Notes: a model not told the origin generated them from the sequence alone. DNA of 64,000 nucleotides from Plantago ovata (GCA_028274465.1 CM051457.1:51678362-51742361), one strand, 5' to 3'. Positions 42,783 through 53,419 are shown, numbered from the stretch's first letter. Program-made: numbers and translations.

Positions 42783-44010
42783 GGAACAGACCCGTCGAAC
42801 ACTGTTAGTATTTTAAATTATTACAGAATAGATTCATCGAATGCAATTGGTGTTCTCTATTTGTTGTAGAATTTACCTGTCAGATGCAATTAGTATTAGT
42901 ATTCTGACTTATATGCAATAGACCCGTCAAACATTGTTAGTATTCTAAATTGCTACATAATATATCCGTTGAATGCAATCAGTATTTTAAATTATTTACA
43001 AAATAGACTCATCGGTTGCAGTTAGTGTTCTAAAACGATTTCGAAATAGACCGATCGGATGCAAATAGTATTCTAAATTATTGTGGAATAGACCCGTCGA
43101 GTGCAGATAGTAATTTAAATTATTGTGAAATAAGCACTTAGAATATGTTTAATTTCTAAATTATTTCGGAATAGGCTCGTCATATACGGTCAGTGTTTTA
43201 AAATATTATAAAATAGGCTCGACGAACACATTTAGTATTCTAAACACAATTAGTATTCTAAATGATATCCTAATAAAACCCATTGAACGCAATTTGTATT
43301 TCAAATTATTACAGAATAGATCAGTTCATTGCATTTAGTGTTCTAAATTGTTGCCAATTATAGACCCATCAATTGTACTTACTATTTTCAAATCATTTAC
43401 ACATATAACTGTTAATGGGTATTCAAGTGGTCCACACCTGGACCAACACCGACCCATGATTTATTGGACCCTCACTAACTCATAACCGAATCCATCTTGA
43501 ACTAATAAAATAAATTTTCTAATATTTCATGGGTCGAGGTAACTTAAGTAATGTGTATATATGACTTTCTATCGTAGGATACAAATATGGTGCAGACGGT
43601 ACCCATCACATTGAGATCAATATTGTGACTCGTGACTAATCCATCCGATTAAATTATTAATTATTATTATTATTATTATTATTAATTAATATACTTCTGA
43701 GGTTGAGTATAATCATTTGTTTTCATGCATTGTCATCAAATAAATGTGTAGGAAATACAAATTTTTACTACACTATCCTGAAAAAATATGGTCAAACTCT
43801 TCATTACCTTTATTTTTAGTATTCTACATTGGTTTGAAATATACACTTCGATTGCAATGAGTGTTCAAAATTAATACGGAGTTGACCCGTACACACATGT
43901 AATATTCTAAATTATTACGGAATAAATACGTCGAATGCAATTAGTATTTTAAATTATTGCCAAATAGACATGTCAATTGCAATTAGTGTTTTTAAATTAT
44001 TGTAGAATAG
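42783..44010. repeat. 42-bp minisatellite in two blocks
   Basis: A unit close to GAATAGACCCGTCGAATGCA plus ATTAGTATTCTAAATTATTACG repeats about 13 times over 42783-43395 and about four more times over 43845-44010. Copies are 10-35 percent diverged with a few insertions, so the array is old. The block between (about 43396-43840) is unrelated AT-rich sequence with a TTA microsatellite near 43662. The array runs almost up to the assembly gap. Confidence 0.88.
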
Positions 44011-44101
44011 AACCATCAAAATGTACATAATTCGTGCATAAAGAAATAAAAAAAGTAATACGGAGTGTCTATGCTACCGACATGTTGTAAAGTCGTAACG
44101 T

Positions 44102-44201
44102 NNNNNNNNNNNNNNNNNNNNNNNNNNNNNNNNNNNNNNNNNNNNNNNNNNNNNNNNNNNNNNNNNNNNNNNNNNNNNNNNNNNNNNNNNNNNNNNNNNN
44201 N
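44102..44201. other. Assembly gap of exactly 100 N
   Basis: One hundred N in a row, the usual scaffold placeholder of unknown size. The 5' LTR and primer-binding site of the copia element that starts at 44202 are missing, so they probably lie in the gap. Confidence 0.98.
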
Positions 44202-44243
44202 TAGCGAATTATTATTTTCGTTCTATATTATTTCTCCTTAAAA

Positions 44244-45830
44244 ATGGCGAGTATCTCGCTCCGTGCTGTCTTAGAGAAGCAAATTTTGACCGGACCAAAC
44301 TTCCTATATTGGATCAGGAATATACGTTTGGTGTTGAGGTACGAAAAGATTGAGTACGTCTTGGACGAGGTCATTCCCGTGTGCCCCGAAAATCAGACTG
44401 CCGATCAGGTTGCTGCTTGGAATCAAGCCAACAAGGCAAAGTCTGATAAGCATCTTGAGGATGCTAGATCCGCGCAGTGTATTATGCTGGCGGCAATGAG
44501 CAATGAGCTGCAGAGGCAACATGAAAGCATGTTGCCGTATGAGATGTTGAAGCATCTTGAGTCTCTCTTTAAGACGACAACAAGAAGTGTTGAATTTGAT
44601 TTGATCAAAGAGATACACAGATGCAAGCTCAGTGAAGGAGGGAACATGTCTGAGCATGTTCTTAAAATGATTGGTCTCTTTGAAAAGCTTGCCGATGCCG
44701 ACGTTAAGCTAGAGAACAAGATCATGGTGATCTTTGTCCTTCAATCATTGTCGAGTTCGTATTCGCAGTTCATCATTAATTGCACGATGAATGCGAAGGA
44801 CGTAACACTGCCTGAACTTCATAATCTGCTGAAGACATATGATCAAACTCTTCCTAAGAAGGAAAAGTCGATCATGCTTGTTGGGCAACCGTCTAACCCA
44901 AACCCGGGAAACAAAGATGCTAAGGGTAAGGGAAAGTCGGGAGCCAAGGCTAACACTTGGAGTGATAAGCCTAAGCGTCCGAACAAGAAAAGGAAGTTCA
45001 AGAGAAGCGGAACGGTACGCACAGATGAATGTTTTTTCTGTAAGCAGAAAGGACATTGGAAGAAAGATTGCCCTAATCTTAGGGCAGATCAAGCTAAGAA
45101 GCCACCGACTTCTAGCTCAGGTATGTTTGTTATTGAAATGAACATGACTACTTTTGACTCCAATGGTTGGGTATTAGATACAGCCTGTGGCTCACACATT
45201 TGTAATAATGTGCAGGGCCTAATTGATCATAGGCTAGTCAAGCAAGGTGAAATCGACTTGCATGTTGGGAACGGCAATGCAGTTGAAGCCAAACGCGTTG
45301 GACGCAGCAAGATAGATTTACCTTCGGGACAATGTTTAGAACTTGATAATGTTTATTTTGTTCCATCCATTTTCAGAAATATTATTTCCATTCCATTGTT
45401 AGACAATATGGGTTTTTCCTTTCGATTTGCGAATAATACTTGTTATTTTTCATTAAATGATCAGTATTATGGAAAAGCTCGCTTGGTGAATGGTTTATAT
45501 ATTTTGCAAAGTAGTCTACCTTTATTTCAAATACATAACAAACAACCGTCTTCAAGTAGGAAGAATAATCCATCTTATCTATGGCATTGTCGGCTAGGCC
45601 ATATCAATGAAACACGGATTCAAAGACTAAGGAAGTTGGACTACTTAGAACCATTTAATTTTGAATCATATGGTACATGCGAATCATGTGTTAAGGGTAA
45701 GATGACGAACAAACCTTTTGTTGGACAAGGTGTTCGTGCCACTCGCTGCTTAGAGCTCATACATACCGATGTATGTGGACCTTCTAAAGTCCATGCGCGT
45801 GGGGTCCTAAAACTGATGAAGAAAGAATGA
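44244..45830 (+). CDS. Copia Gag-protease-preintegrase (truncated polyprotein)
   Basis: Starts MASISLRAVLEKQILTGPNF with the N-terminal GPNFLYW motif of plant copia Gag. The capsid (UBN2-type) region runs to about residue 200, and a basic stretch leads to a CCHC zinc knuckle CFFCKQKGHWKKDC (about residues 262-275). The protease motif VLDTACGSHICN lies near residue 310, with an alanine and cysteine where DSG or DTG is common. The GAG-pre-integrase histidine/cysteine region WHCRLGHINE...CESCVKGK ends in ELIHTDVCGPSKVHARG (around 45800), the start of the integrase. There a large deletion shifts frame and a stop follows. The open frame is 528 codons, so this part is young. Confidence 0.9.
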   Translation: MASISLRAVLEKQILTGPNFLYWIRNIRLVLRYEKIEYVLDEVIPVCPENQTADQVAAWNQANKAKSDKHLEDARSAQCIMLAAMSNELQRQHESMLPYEMLKHLESLFKTTTRSVEFDLIKEIHRCKLSEGGNMSEHVLKMIGLFEKLADADVKLENKIMVIFVLQSLSSSYSQFIINCTMNAKDVTLPELHNLLKTYDQTLPKKEKSIMLVGQPSNPNPGNKDAKGKGKSGAKANTWSDKPKRPNKKRKFKRSGTVRTDECFFCKQKGHWKKDCPNLRADQAKKPPTSSSGMFVIEMNMTTFDSNGWVLDTACGSHICNNVQGLIDHRLVKQGEIDLHVGNGNAVEAKRVGRSKIDLPSGQCLELDNVYFVPSIFRNIISIPLLDNMGFSFRFANNTCYFSLNDQYYGKARLVNGLYILQSSLPLFQIHNKQPSSSRKNNPSYLWHCRLGHINETRIQRLRKLDYLEPFNFESYGTCESCVKGKMTNKPFVGQGVRATRCLELIHTDVCGPSKVHARGVLKLMKKE

Positions 45831-46519
45831 GTCGTGTGCCCTATGCTTCGGCAGTAGGGTCTATAATGTATGCAATGAATTGCACAAAGCCTGATGTGGC
45901 ATATGCGCTTAGTGTCACTTGTCGACACCAACAGAATCCAGGAGTACCTCACTGGACTGATGTAAAGAACATTCTTAAGTACCTTCGACGGACTAAAGAG
46001 ATGTTCTTGGTGTTTGGTGGAGAACCACAATTAAAGATGTCTGGGTATGTCGACGCTGGATTTGAATCAGATCCTGATGACTTTAAGTCACAGACAGGAT
46101 ACGTATTCAAATTGAACGGAGGAGCTGTCTGTTGGAAGAGTTCTAAGCAAGCCACGGTTGCTGACTCATCCAAAGAAGCCGAGTACATTGCTGCATCAGA
46201 AGCATCGAAAGAAGCTGTCTGGATTTCAGAGTTCTTGAAGGAATTGAGGGTTGTTCCTGCTCCCAGTCCAATAACGATTTATTGTGACAATACGGGCGCT
46301 GTCGCTCAAGCTAGGGAGCCTAGATCTACAAACAAGAACAAACATGTACTTAGAAAATATCACGTTATACGTGAGATTATAGATAGAGGAGAAGTTAGTA
46401 TAGAACGTGTCTCTACCACGGACAACGTGGCAGATCCTTTCACCAAGGTCTTATCAGTGGAAGTCCACTTAAGACATTATGCTAATCTGGGTATTAGGCA
46501 TAAAGGTGACTGGCTCTAG
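45801..46519 (+). pseudogene. Copia RNase H and C-terminal part after an internal deletion
   Basis: The sequence resumes at about 45803 with PKTDEER and MSRVPYASAVGSIMYAMNCT, which normally lies at the end of the RT. It continues CTKPDVAYALSVTCRHQQNP, GYVDAGFESDPDDFKSQTGY, WKSSKQATVADSSKEAEYIA (RNase H) and STTDNVADPFTKVLS, ending TAG at 46519. The integrase catalytic core and the whole polymerase palm are missing. The join is out of frame with the upstream Gag-protease frame. Confidence 0.88.
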
Positions 46520-46533
46520 TCCAAGTGGGAGAT

Positions 46534-48623
46534 TGATAGTGTATATGTCCTAGAGACAGTCCTTACTAAGGGCATAGAGCCCTTATAGAGGGCATATATG
46601 TACTATTACACTGGTAAACGTAATATAATATATGTTTGTTGCTTTTACTATTGAGTATCGCTTTCATATTTATATTACACCAGGCATGCAGCATGTCATA
46701 TCTCTATTACTGCCTGTATTGATATTAAACATGTCCCCTCGGATAGATGACTGATCACACAGATAGTGGGAGCTATGTGAGTTATCATCTATCCCAAACT
46801 CTCCCTAGTCGAGGTTCATCTCGGATGTAGGGGTCTGAATGAACTAGACGAGACTAGTATGCGTGGAGGTTATACTTGTTGGAACAAGTGTGAGCCGATC
46901 CCACGGCCACGAAACGGATTGTTGGACAATCGAGAAACGTTCCCATAACTGCGCATAGTTGTTCGAAGAAGGGTTATCGAACAATGGAAGTACCCACCGG
47001 ACACTCCCATCGATGTATACTCTACAACGAAGTGTCTATGGGAACCGGTAAGTTGTCGAAGTGATGTCAGTCGTCCTTTGTACTTACAGGACTTTATCAT
47101 CACATTTGTTGCCCCATATCCTTGGTGGACCCGTCGATGTCAGCTCTGAATAAGCAGTTGACCTAAGACACGATCCAGGATTATGGCTACATACAAATGG
47201 TGATGATAAGTGATTCTGTGAAGGATTCATCTCTCAAGTGTAGCACAGGAGAGTACTGCTCATAGTCTGCATAGTTGTGTTGGTAAAGTCACTGGCCAGT
47301 GCAAATGATATATTATGATGGTCATAAGTATATCTTAACCAAGCAACTCCCTGAGACGCCCGTGGATGTATTATTGGGATAGACACTTCATCGATCCTAG
47401 ATGCATTCGAGCAAGTCAGATGAAGGGACGTTACCATCGCCGCGTTGAGCGCAACAGACTTCGCAACGAAAGGGTTAGCTTTGAGAAACCTCTCAAACGT
47501 CCTCATGTATTAATATTGCAAATGGAACCGTCTAGGAATTCCATGTTGCCTAGTCTAGGACTTGCTTAATACGATGAGGCCCTATGGGTCACACTATGTG
47601 GTGATTCAGCTTATCAGAATATCCTTGAAGATGGAATCGCAATTAATTTGGAATTAATTGTGATTGATGGATTATAATTGATTTGGAATTAATTATAATA
47701 TTTGGTGGCTCAATTAATGATTTGGAATTATTAATTGAATTGTCTAATTAATTGTATTTTATATAAATATAATTAAAGATTATATTTTGGAAATATAATA
47801 GAGGTTTGATTTGAAAGGATATGTTAATTTAGAATTAACATATGCACTTGGGCAAAATCTACTTGGAGTTTGAATTGCCTTAGAACTATAAGTGGGTCCC
47901 AAAATCGGGACCCACCTAGTGTCCTTGGGAGAGAGCGCGCGCGCGCAGGAGCTGGGTAGGGGAAGGAGTTCGACTCCTTCCTCTATTAGAAGTTCAAGGG
48001 ATAAGTTAGATTTTCCTGATTGAGTTTTAATTTGATTGGGAATGAATCTAGACTTGATATTGGTTTCCTAGTGCGATAAGAATTAGATTCTTATTCCTTT
48101 ACGAAGTCTAATTGCTTATGCTTTAGGTTTCTATTGACTACTATATATAGTAGACTATTGGATAGCTTTTGACATAGACTTTCACAGTTTTACACACAGT
48201 TATTCTACCCAGTTTTCTTAGAGAAAATAAAAAGCTCTCCCCTCCTCTCTATAGCCACACGCGCGTGCCACCTCTGCCGGAGGAATCGCCGCCCCGTCTT
48301 CTTGGTCACACAAAGAATATCCTAGCATTCTTCCGATAGGCTGTTCATCCATGGATACCAAGGTTGAGGTTCTAGGAGCTGGACACTAACTCTTATTGTC
48401 TTGCAGATAATCAGAGTATTGCAGATATCTTCGACTTCGACGAAGGAGAAGATACACAGGATTATTACGAAGACTTGGAAGCTGCTTTGGAAGTAAGGTT
48501 AGTCTTCTAATTGACGTGTTTATATATATACGACATATACATAATCAATTAACCTGTATGTTAAGAAATTTTTTGAAATTCCGCTGCGTACCCTAGGGGT
48601 AACTCTGACCGTATTTTCTTACA
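46534..48623 (+). mobile_element. 3' LTR of the copia element
   Basis: Begins TGATAGTGTATATGTCCTAG directly after the polypurine tract and ends GACCGTATTTTCTTACA. TATATATAG at about 48140 is a likely TATA box. A GCGCGCGCGC run near 47935 and an AT-rich block at 47640-47840 are internal features. It matches the solo LTR at 23586-26050 on the minus strand. Confidence 0.9.
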
Positions 48624-48644
48624 CTACGTGCATTCCAAACAGAT

Positions 48645-48766
48645 ATAGTAAAGGCAATGCCCCAAGAAGAGATAATGTACATACACATGTATAGTAAAGG
48701 CAATGCCCCAAGAACAGATAATGTACGTACACATATATAGTAAAGGCAATGCCCTAGAAATCCAAA
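48645..48766. repeat. 46-bp tandem repeat, 2.6 copies
   Basis: ATAGTAAAGGCAATGCCCCA starts at 48645, 48691 and 48737, spaced 46 bases, with single-base differences between copies. Confidence 0.92.
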
Positions 48767-48789
48767 CTAGAAATATTGAAGTAAATATA

Positions 48790-49105
48790 ATAAAGTACCT
48801 TGAATTCTTCGAAATAGTGCTCCTTAACGGGAAGAGGAACCGTAGCCCACCTTTCTCCGCCACTCCCAGGAGGCGTAAAAAAATGTCTTCTCATGATGCT
48901 TGACAACCTTCTAGTAGCTAAACGCGGATGAAAGGTGTCACACATTTGGAAAGATTAAAAAATGGAGTGCCAACAACTATATATATCAACAATTAAATAC
49001 CAACTTATTAAGAACTCACTTAGACCCCTCCACAATGTACAGTACTGGAATCCCGTTGTGTCTCCGAGGGGCGCCCTGGGGCGGTGCTTGACCATCCCCG
49101 TTCAT
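48790..49105 (-). pseudogene. Two exons of a CACTA-encoded protein (homologue of 22540-23390)
   Basis: On the minus strand the first block (49105-49017) reads MNGDGQAPPQGAPRRHNGIP and VLYIVEGSK. It parallels MNNGGAQTPQ...LEVLHYHGI in CACTA 1. The second (about 48945-48797) reads FHPRLATRRLSSIMRRHFFT, SGGERWATVPLPVKEHYFEE and ends FK at an AAG|GTACTT donor. It parallels RLVPMSARERLSTILHRHPL...GQKWTTIPL in CACTA 1. A further exon is missing. The two copies differ widely in sequence but keep length, splice points and the R-LS-I-RH pattern. That supports a real protein family. Confidence 0.55.
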
Positions 49106-49274
49106 TGTGGTTGTATGTATAAAAGTTAAGTATGAACAATGATAGACCTTGTAACAAAAAAGAAAGTTTAGCTTATCAAATAACTTATCAAAGGAAGTGA
49201 TGGGGGTATCCGAAGGCCAGTGTGTTTGTATTTTTTTTATGATTGCAAACCACACAATTTTTTATGCATGTAAA

Positions 49275-49310
49275 CAGTCATTCTCATTGACCAGGCGATG
49301 AGAATGACTG
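49275..49310. repeat. Short perfect hairpin (13-bp stem)
   Basis: CAGTCATTCTCAT and its reverse complement ATGAGAATGACTG are separated by TGACCAGGCG. Confidence 0.85.
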
Positions 49311-49320
49311 AAATACGCCG

Positions 49321-49383
49321 GTACAGTAACAACAACATTAGAAATGTTGTTGTACGGTACCCGCGTACTACAATCATTCACAA
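49321..49383. repeat. Hairpin segment conserved in both CACTA elements
   Basis: GTAACAACAACA pairs with TGTTGTTGTAC around the loop TTAGAAA, inside a larger GTAC...GTAC pairing (49321-49360). The block continues CCGCGTACTACAATCATTCA. CACTA 1 has the same order at about 26701-26763 (ATTAGAAATGATGTTGTTAC, then CTGCGTACTACAAGCATTCA). Confidence 0.75.
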
Positions 49384-49410
49384 TATAAGCCAAGTATGGT
49401 TTACATGATT

Positions 49411-49558
49411 ACAAAAGAAATGTAGTATGTGAGCAAGAAAGGTGCCTGGATCTTTAGGAGCTTGAAGTCTCCATCCTTAGTTTTTTTAATGACTAAAGAT
49501 GGAGAATTCAAGCTCATAAAGATCCAGACACCTTTCTTGCTCACATACTACATTTTGT
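49411..49558. ncRNA. Long foldback hairpin, about 68-bp stem (microRNA-precursor-like)
   Basis: The left arm ATGTAGTATGTGAGCAAGAA and onward pairs with the right arm ending TTCTTGCTCACATACTACAT. Over about 68 bases I count roughly five mismatches (for example GGTGCCTGG/CCAGACACC). The loop is about 10 bases (TTTTTTAATG). It lies inside CACTA 2 at the position where CACTA 1 has its hairpin pair, but the stem sequence is unrelated to those. Small-RNA production is inference. Confidence 0.5.
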
Positions 49559-49859
49559 AATGGTGGATCTCCTTTTTCCTTGTTTCTGTCTTTACATAGC
49601 TTCCCTAATTGTGAATCATGATTACAGGATTCATAATGATCGATAGTAAACATATTAGTAGATTAAATTTATTTCCAGCTTCTTTAATTTCGAAAATCCT
49701 TTAAGTCAATTTATAAATGAATGTGGCTACATTTATTTCCAGCTTCTTTAATCAATTTGTAGCCCATAAATTTTTCCCATACATGGGCATAATTATCTAT
49801 ACATGAATGTGTACATAAATACATGCAACATAAAGTGTATTTGTCCTTTAGAATTTCCA

Positions 49860-50223
49860 ACACCAACTATAAAAAGGCACCTAATTTTAACATATTCTCA
49901 CACAACTATGGAAAACCATAACAAATTCAGGTTTGAAGATACACCCCCCTTCCCCCCTACGCCCCCACCTTCTCCCCCACCACAAGTTTAGCCCGAGATA
50001 TGGCCTGAAATGGAGGAAGCTATGGAAGAGGCATTTCCTCCACCCTCCTCCCAAGTCTCCTACTCCTCCCCCTTGTGAGCACAGGGAGGTTGAGTACTTC
50101 GAAGACCTTGGAGTTTTCTGCAAGCTATGTCAACAGCGGCTTGTCGATCCAAGGGATGTCATCGACTGGTCACTCTTGAATGAGGAGTCAAGCTCCGAGG
50201 ACGAGGGGATGAAGAGTGACTAG
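49860..50223 (+). pseudogene. Proline-rich CACTA-borne ORF with its own TATA box
   Basis: TATAAAAA at 49868-49875 lies about 35 bases before an ATG at 49909. The frame reads MENHNKFRFEDTPPFPPTPP then meets a TAG. It resumes with PEIWPEMEEAMEEAF, and after a one-base frame change continues CEHREVEYFEDLGVFCKLCQ and VIDWSLLNEESSSEDEGMKS to a TAG at 50223. The final part has an acidic tail and a CKLC pair. It is unrecognised. The plus orientation is opposite to the other CACTA gene. One stop and one frameshift make it a pseudogene here. Confidence 0.45.
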
Positions 50224-51010
50224 AATTGAGTTATGTAAACTATATTATTAATAAAAATACTAACTTTTTATATTTTCTATCTTTCTAATCTGTGTTCATT
50301 GCAGTGACATATTCTTTTTTTTCTTATTCAGTTAATTAATCATTTTTTCCTTTTTGCTTATTGAGTTAATTATTAAGCATTTCCGGAATTGAGTTAAACT
50401 AACTACATAAAAGAAAAAAAGAAAAAAAGAAAAAAAAAGGGTTAGGCAGATTAAACAAAATTCACTTGATGTACTATCTAAATTAACAATTAACAAGTTT
50501 CTAAATTAACAAATTCAATCAAGAAACCCTAAACCCTAAATTAAAATTAACATACCCTAAATTAAAATTAATAAACTGACAGTTAGGAATCCTAACCTTT
50601 TAAATGGGGAAGAGACAAAATGAAAGTAAGCGGTGGCGGTCCGGCGCGGTGGCGATGGCGGTCCGGCAGTGGAGGTGCCTTGCTCCTCGTACCCTAGCCT
50701 CCAATAAACATAGAACAAATTCAATCAAAATCACCATCAAAATCAAAATCACAATCAAAATGAAAAATACCCAAAATTTAGCGTTTATGTTAATTACCTC
50801 AAACAGTTGAAAAAACCTCCAAATTGATTAGGGATCGACCTCCTTGTTGGATAGGCTTCAATTTGAGCTAAAATTTGCTTGAATTGGTTGAGTTTGGAGA
50901 TGGATCGAAGAAGAAGAAGAAGAAGAAGAAGAAGAAGAAGAAGAAACAAGAGAACAAGATAAATGGAGAAACAGAGAAATGAGGAAGAAGAAAGGTCGCC
51001 CGTCGGTATA
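50224..51010. other. CACTA 2 interior filler with (GAA)n microsatellite
   Basis: Low-complexity A-rich sequence, a GCGGTGGCGG-rich patch at 50628-50690 and a (GAA)n tract of about 13 units at 50905-50945. No gene recognised. Confidence 0.6.
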
Positions 51011-51319
51011 TCGCGACTTAGCGACGGATGAACTCCTCTGTCACTATATATTTATTTATTTACTTATTTTCCTTTTTTCCTTCATAAAAAATAGCCTGGT
51101 CAACATATTTGGCGACGGATAACTTCCGCCGCTATAATAGCGACGGATGAATTGTATCCGTCGCTAATTAGAACGCGAACTGGATGTTTCGTGGCACGAA
51201 ATGAGCTTAGAGCGCAGTTTGTGTTCATCCGTCGTTACACTCACCGATCCGTCACTAAATAGCGACGGATGCTATCCGTAGGTATTATTCCGTTGCTAAA
51301 TGGTTGTTTTCTTGTAGTG

Positions 51320-51616
51320 AAAGATGCTCGTTGAAGCAAGTATGTATACTTTCGTTTTGTTTAAATTAGGGAAAATTTCATAAAGCTCCCTTGTTAGTAC
51401 ATCAGTTTTTACATTTCCTCCTGTTAGTTGAACAATTACGTTTCACCCATTCGAGTTGACCAAGTTACAAATTTTTTGAAAATGTAACTCCCCAAACACG
51501 CCATTATCCTATTTTCTTTTCCTTTTTCATTTTTCTTTCATGTTTTAATTTTATTTTCACTTTTATTATTTATTTTCTTTTTTGTTTTGTTTTTTTTTCA
51601 TAACTTTTCTCCTTCT
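51320..51616. other. Non-coding sequence after CACTA 2
   Basis: Contains TTAGTTGAACAATTACG, similar to 36407-36430. T-rich elsewhere. No gene. Confidence 0.4.
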
Positions 51617-51995
51617 TCAAGCTCCGACACTGGTAAAATTCCGGTGTCGGAGCTGTCGGGAAGCAGCTCCGATTGGATCTTTTAAAACTCCAAATCGGAG
51701 CTGTATAAAGCTTCAATTTCTTCAATTTGGAGCTTTTTTAAAGCTCCAAATTGGAGCTTTTAATAACTTGGATTGGAGATTTTTTAAAATTTCAATCAGA
51801 ACTTTCAACAGCTCCGATTGGAAATGTTTCAAGCTCCAATCGGAGCTGCCCAGCGGCTGGGCCCAACTCCTATTGGAGCTTGAAACATCTTTGACAGCTC
51901 CAATTGGAGCTTTTTACAGCTCCGATTGGAACAGTTTAAACAGCTCCAATCGAAGCTATAAATAAAAGCTCCGGTCGCAACTTTCAAAAGCTCAC
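51617..51995. repeat. Array of self-complementary AGCTCCRATYGGAGCT units
   Basis: About 15 words of the form AGCTCCAATTGGAGCTTTT, or halves of it, occur in both orientations with irregular 15-30 base spacing. Because the unit is itself a palindrome, the whole block can fold in many ways. A plus-strand frame stays open across much of it, but this follows from the repeat and I do not call a gene. Confidence 0.85.
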
Positions 51996-52234
51996 CAGAA
52001 AATACAAGTAGCAGGCAACTTAGGCTTTCCCACCACCGTCCTCACTGACCACTATCATTTTCATAGCTATTAGTACATTGCTTGTCATATTTACTGCATG
52101 TTTAAGATACACATATACAGTTTAGTAGTTTGATTTTATACACCCAATTTCACCCAAATCATAACAACATAGGCTTAATATTTAAAATTTTATAAGAAGT
52201 CACAACTTCTCAATGTTTCACAGCAAGATGTCTA

Positions 52235-52495
52235 TTCCCTCCGTCTCACAAAACATTACCCACTAGGGTTAGTGCGCAGTTTAAGAGGAAACAATAAAGT
52301 AGTATAAAGTTAGTGGGTATGTTAATATTTTAATTGAAATGGAGTTGTTAAAATATAAAGTAGTGGCAAAGTTGTAATACAATGTACAAAATAACGTTGT
52401 TAATGTGTGGGGTAGCTTCTATTTTATGAAATGGGTAAAGTTTTGTGGGACGACTATAAATGAAAATTGGGTAAAGTTTTATAAGACGGAGCGAG
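52235..52495. mobile_element. Stowaway-type MITE
   Basis: Inverted ends TTCCCTCCGTCTCACAAAAC and CTCGCTCCGTCTTATAAAAC, flanked by TA on both sides (52233-52234 and 52496-52497). A second inverted pair, ATTACCCA / TGGGTAAAG, lies just inside. The size of 261 bp equals that of the MITE at 18996, although the inner sequence differs. Confidence 0.88.
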
Positions 52496-53419
52496 TAATA
52501 TTTTGTCAAATAAGGACCATAAACATTTTGCAAAAATTTACAATTAAGTCCTCGAACCATATACATTGAGTTATCCAAATTTGCTCCATCTTTGAAATCA
52601 CCATAGCCAACAAAATTGAGCGTTCTATTGTGGATCAAATCAGCATCAAATCATCAATCATACAAAATCAACAATGTAAAAATTGACTTAGCTTGAAATA
52701 CAACTTTCAAGCTCTGTCCTGGTGGTCCATGGCGGAGGAGCGACAAGTTAACAACGATTCACGAAATGGATTGTTAGGATCTCGGATTCAAGGAATAGAA
52801 AGTGATGGAGAAAGTGCAAGAAAGAACAACTCTAGCACGATCACGAAATTCGTCCCACGTACGGTTCAGAGACCGAGACCCACCTCCGCGGCGCTTGCTT
52901 CCTTTCATTCCCTCTCCTAACCAATGGAGTCTTGCGAACTTCTATGTTCTTTCACCTATTTCTTATAAGAATTATTTGCGTACTAGACAAGTAAACTACT
53001 AAAGAGTAATCTACCTACGAAAGCAACAACTAAAGAGTTAATTATCTCCAAATACCCTAACGAGCGAGAAAGCTAAGGAACTCCAGAGTTATGATTCTAA
53101 TTCAATGTTCAACTATGAAAAATAATGAAAGAAGTACAATGCTTAAATAGTAAACATACGACTTGTTGGCCAAGTTCCTACCATCTAGAGATAAAGTAGA
53201 AACAAGTAAGATTCTGGTAAATCTGTCCTAAAATCCTTTTCCTAACCTATTCTTAACCAACAAGTTAACTGACTCTAACTAGGTGTGTAAAATAAAAGGA
53301 AAACAAATTAATGAATCTCCCCCATACCCTAGCCGCCCGCCGCCCCGGTCGAGCCTACCGTGGGCCGTGAATCGCGACCGCATGGGCCCTAGCCCGCGAG
53401 ATCCTATTATGCGCCCACC

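Larger units (their letters stand above)
44202..48623 (+). mobile_element. Ty1/copia element, internally deleted, 3' LTR intact
   Basis: Gag, protease and the pre-integrase zinc region are present. The integrase core and reverse transcriptase are deleted, the RNase H part follows, then a polypurine tract AAGTGGGAGAT and a 2090-bp 3' LTR. The same LTR family supplied the solo LTR at 23586-26050. The 5' LTR falls in the gap. The 3' LTR is followed by CTACG, but the matching left target copy cannot be seen. The element is inserted into CACTA element 2. Confidence 0.88.
48624..51319 (-). mobile_element. CACTA element 2, truncated at left by the copia element
   Basis: The right end is GTTTTCTTGTAGTG, a perfect inverted CACTACAAGAAAAC terminus at 51319. 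About a dozen TAGCGACGGAT-type subterminal repeats lie between 51011 and 51310. Interior blocks match CACTA element 1 in order: two exons of the element gene (48.8-49.1 kb), hairpins, then filler and the subterminal region. The left end and third exon are absent because the copia element lies there. Confidence 0.82.

Noticed and set aside
48622..48632. CACTACGTG as the left terminus of CACTA element 2
   Set aside because: The CA is the last two bases of the copia LTR and no AAGAAA follows; the resemblance is chance.
51582..51965. 127-codon frame across the AGCTCC array
   Set aside because: The frame stays open only because the repeat unit lacks stops in that phase; the residues simply repeat.
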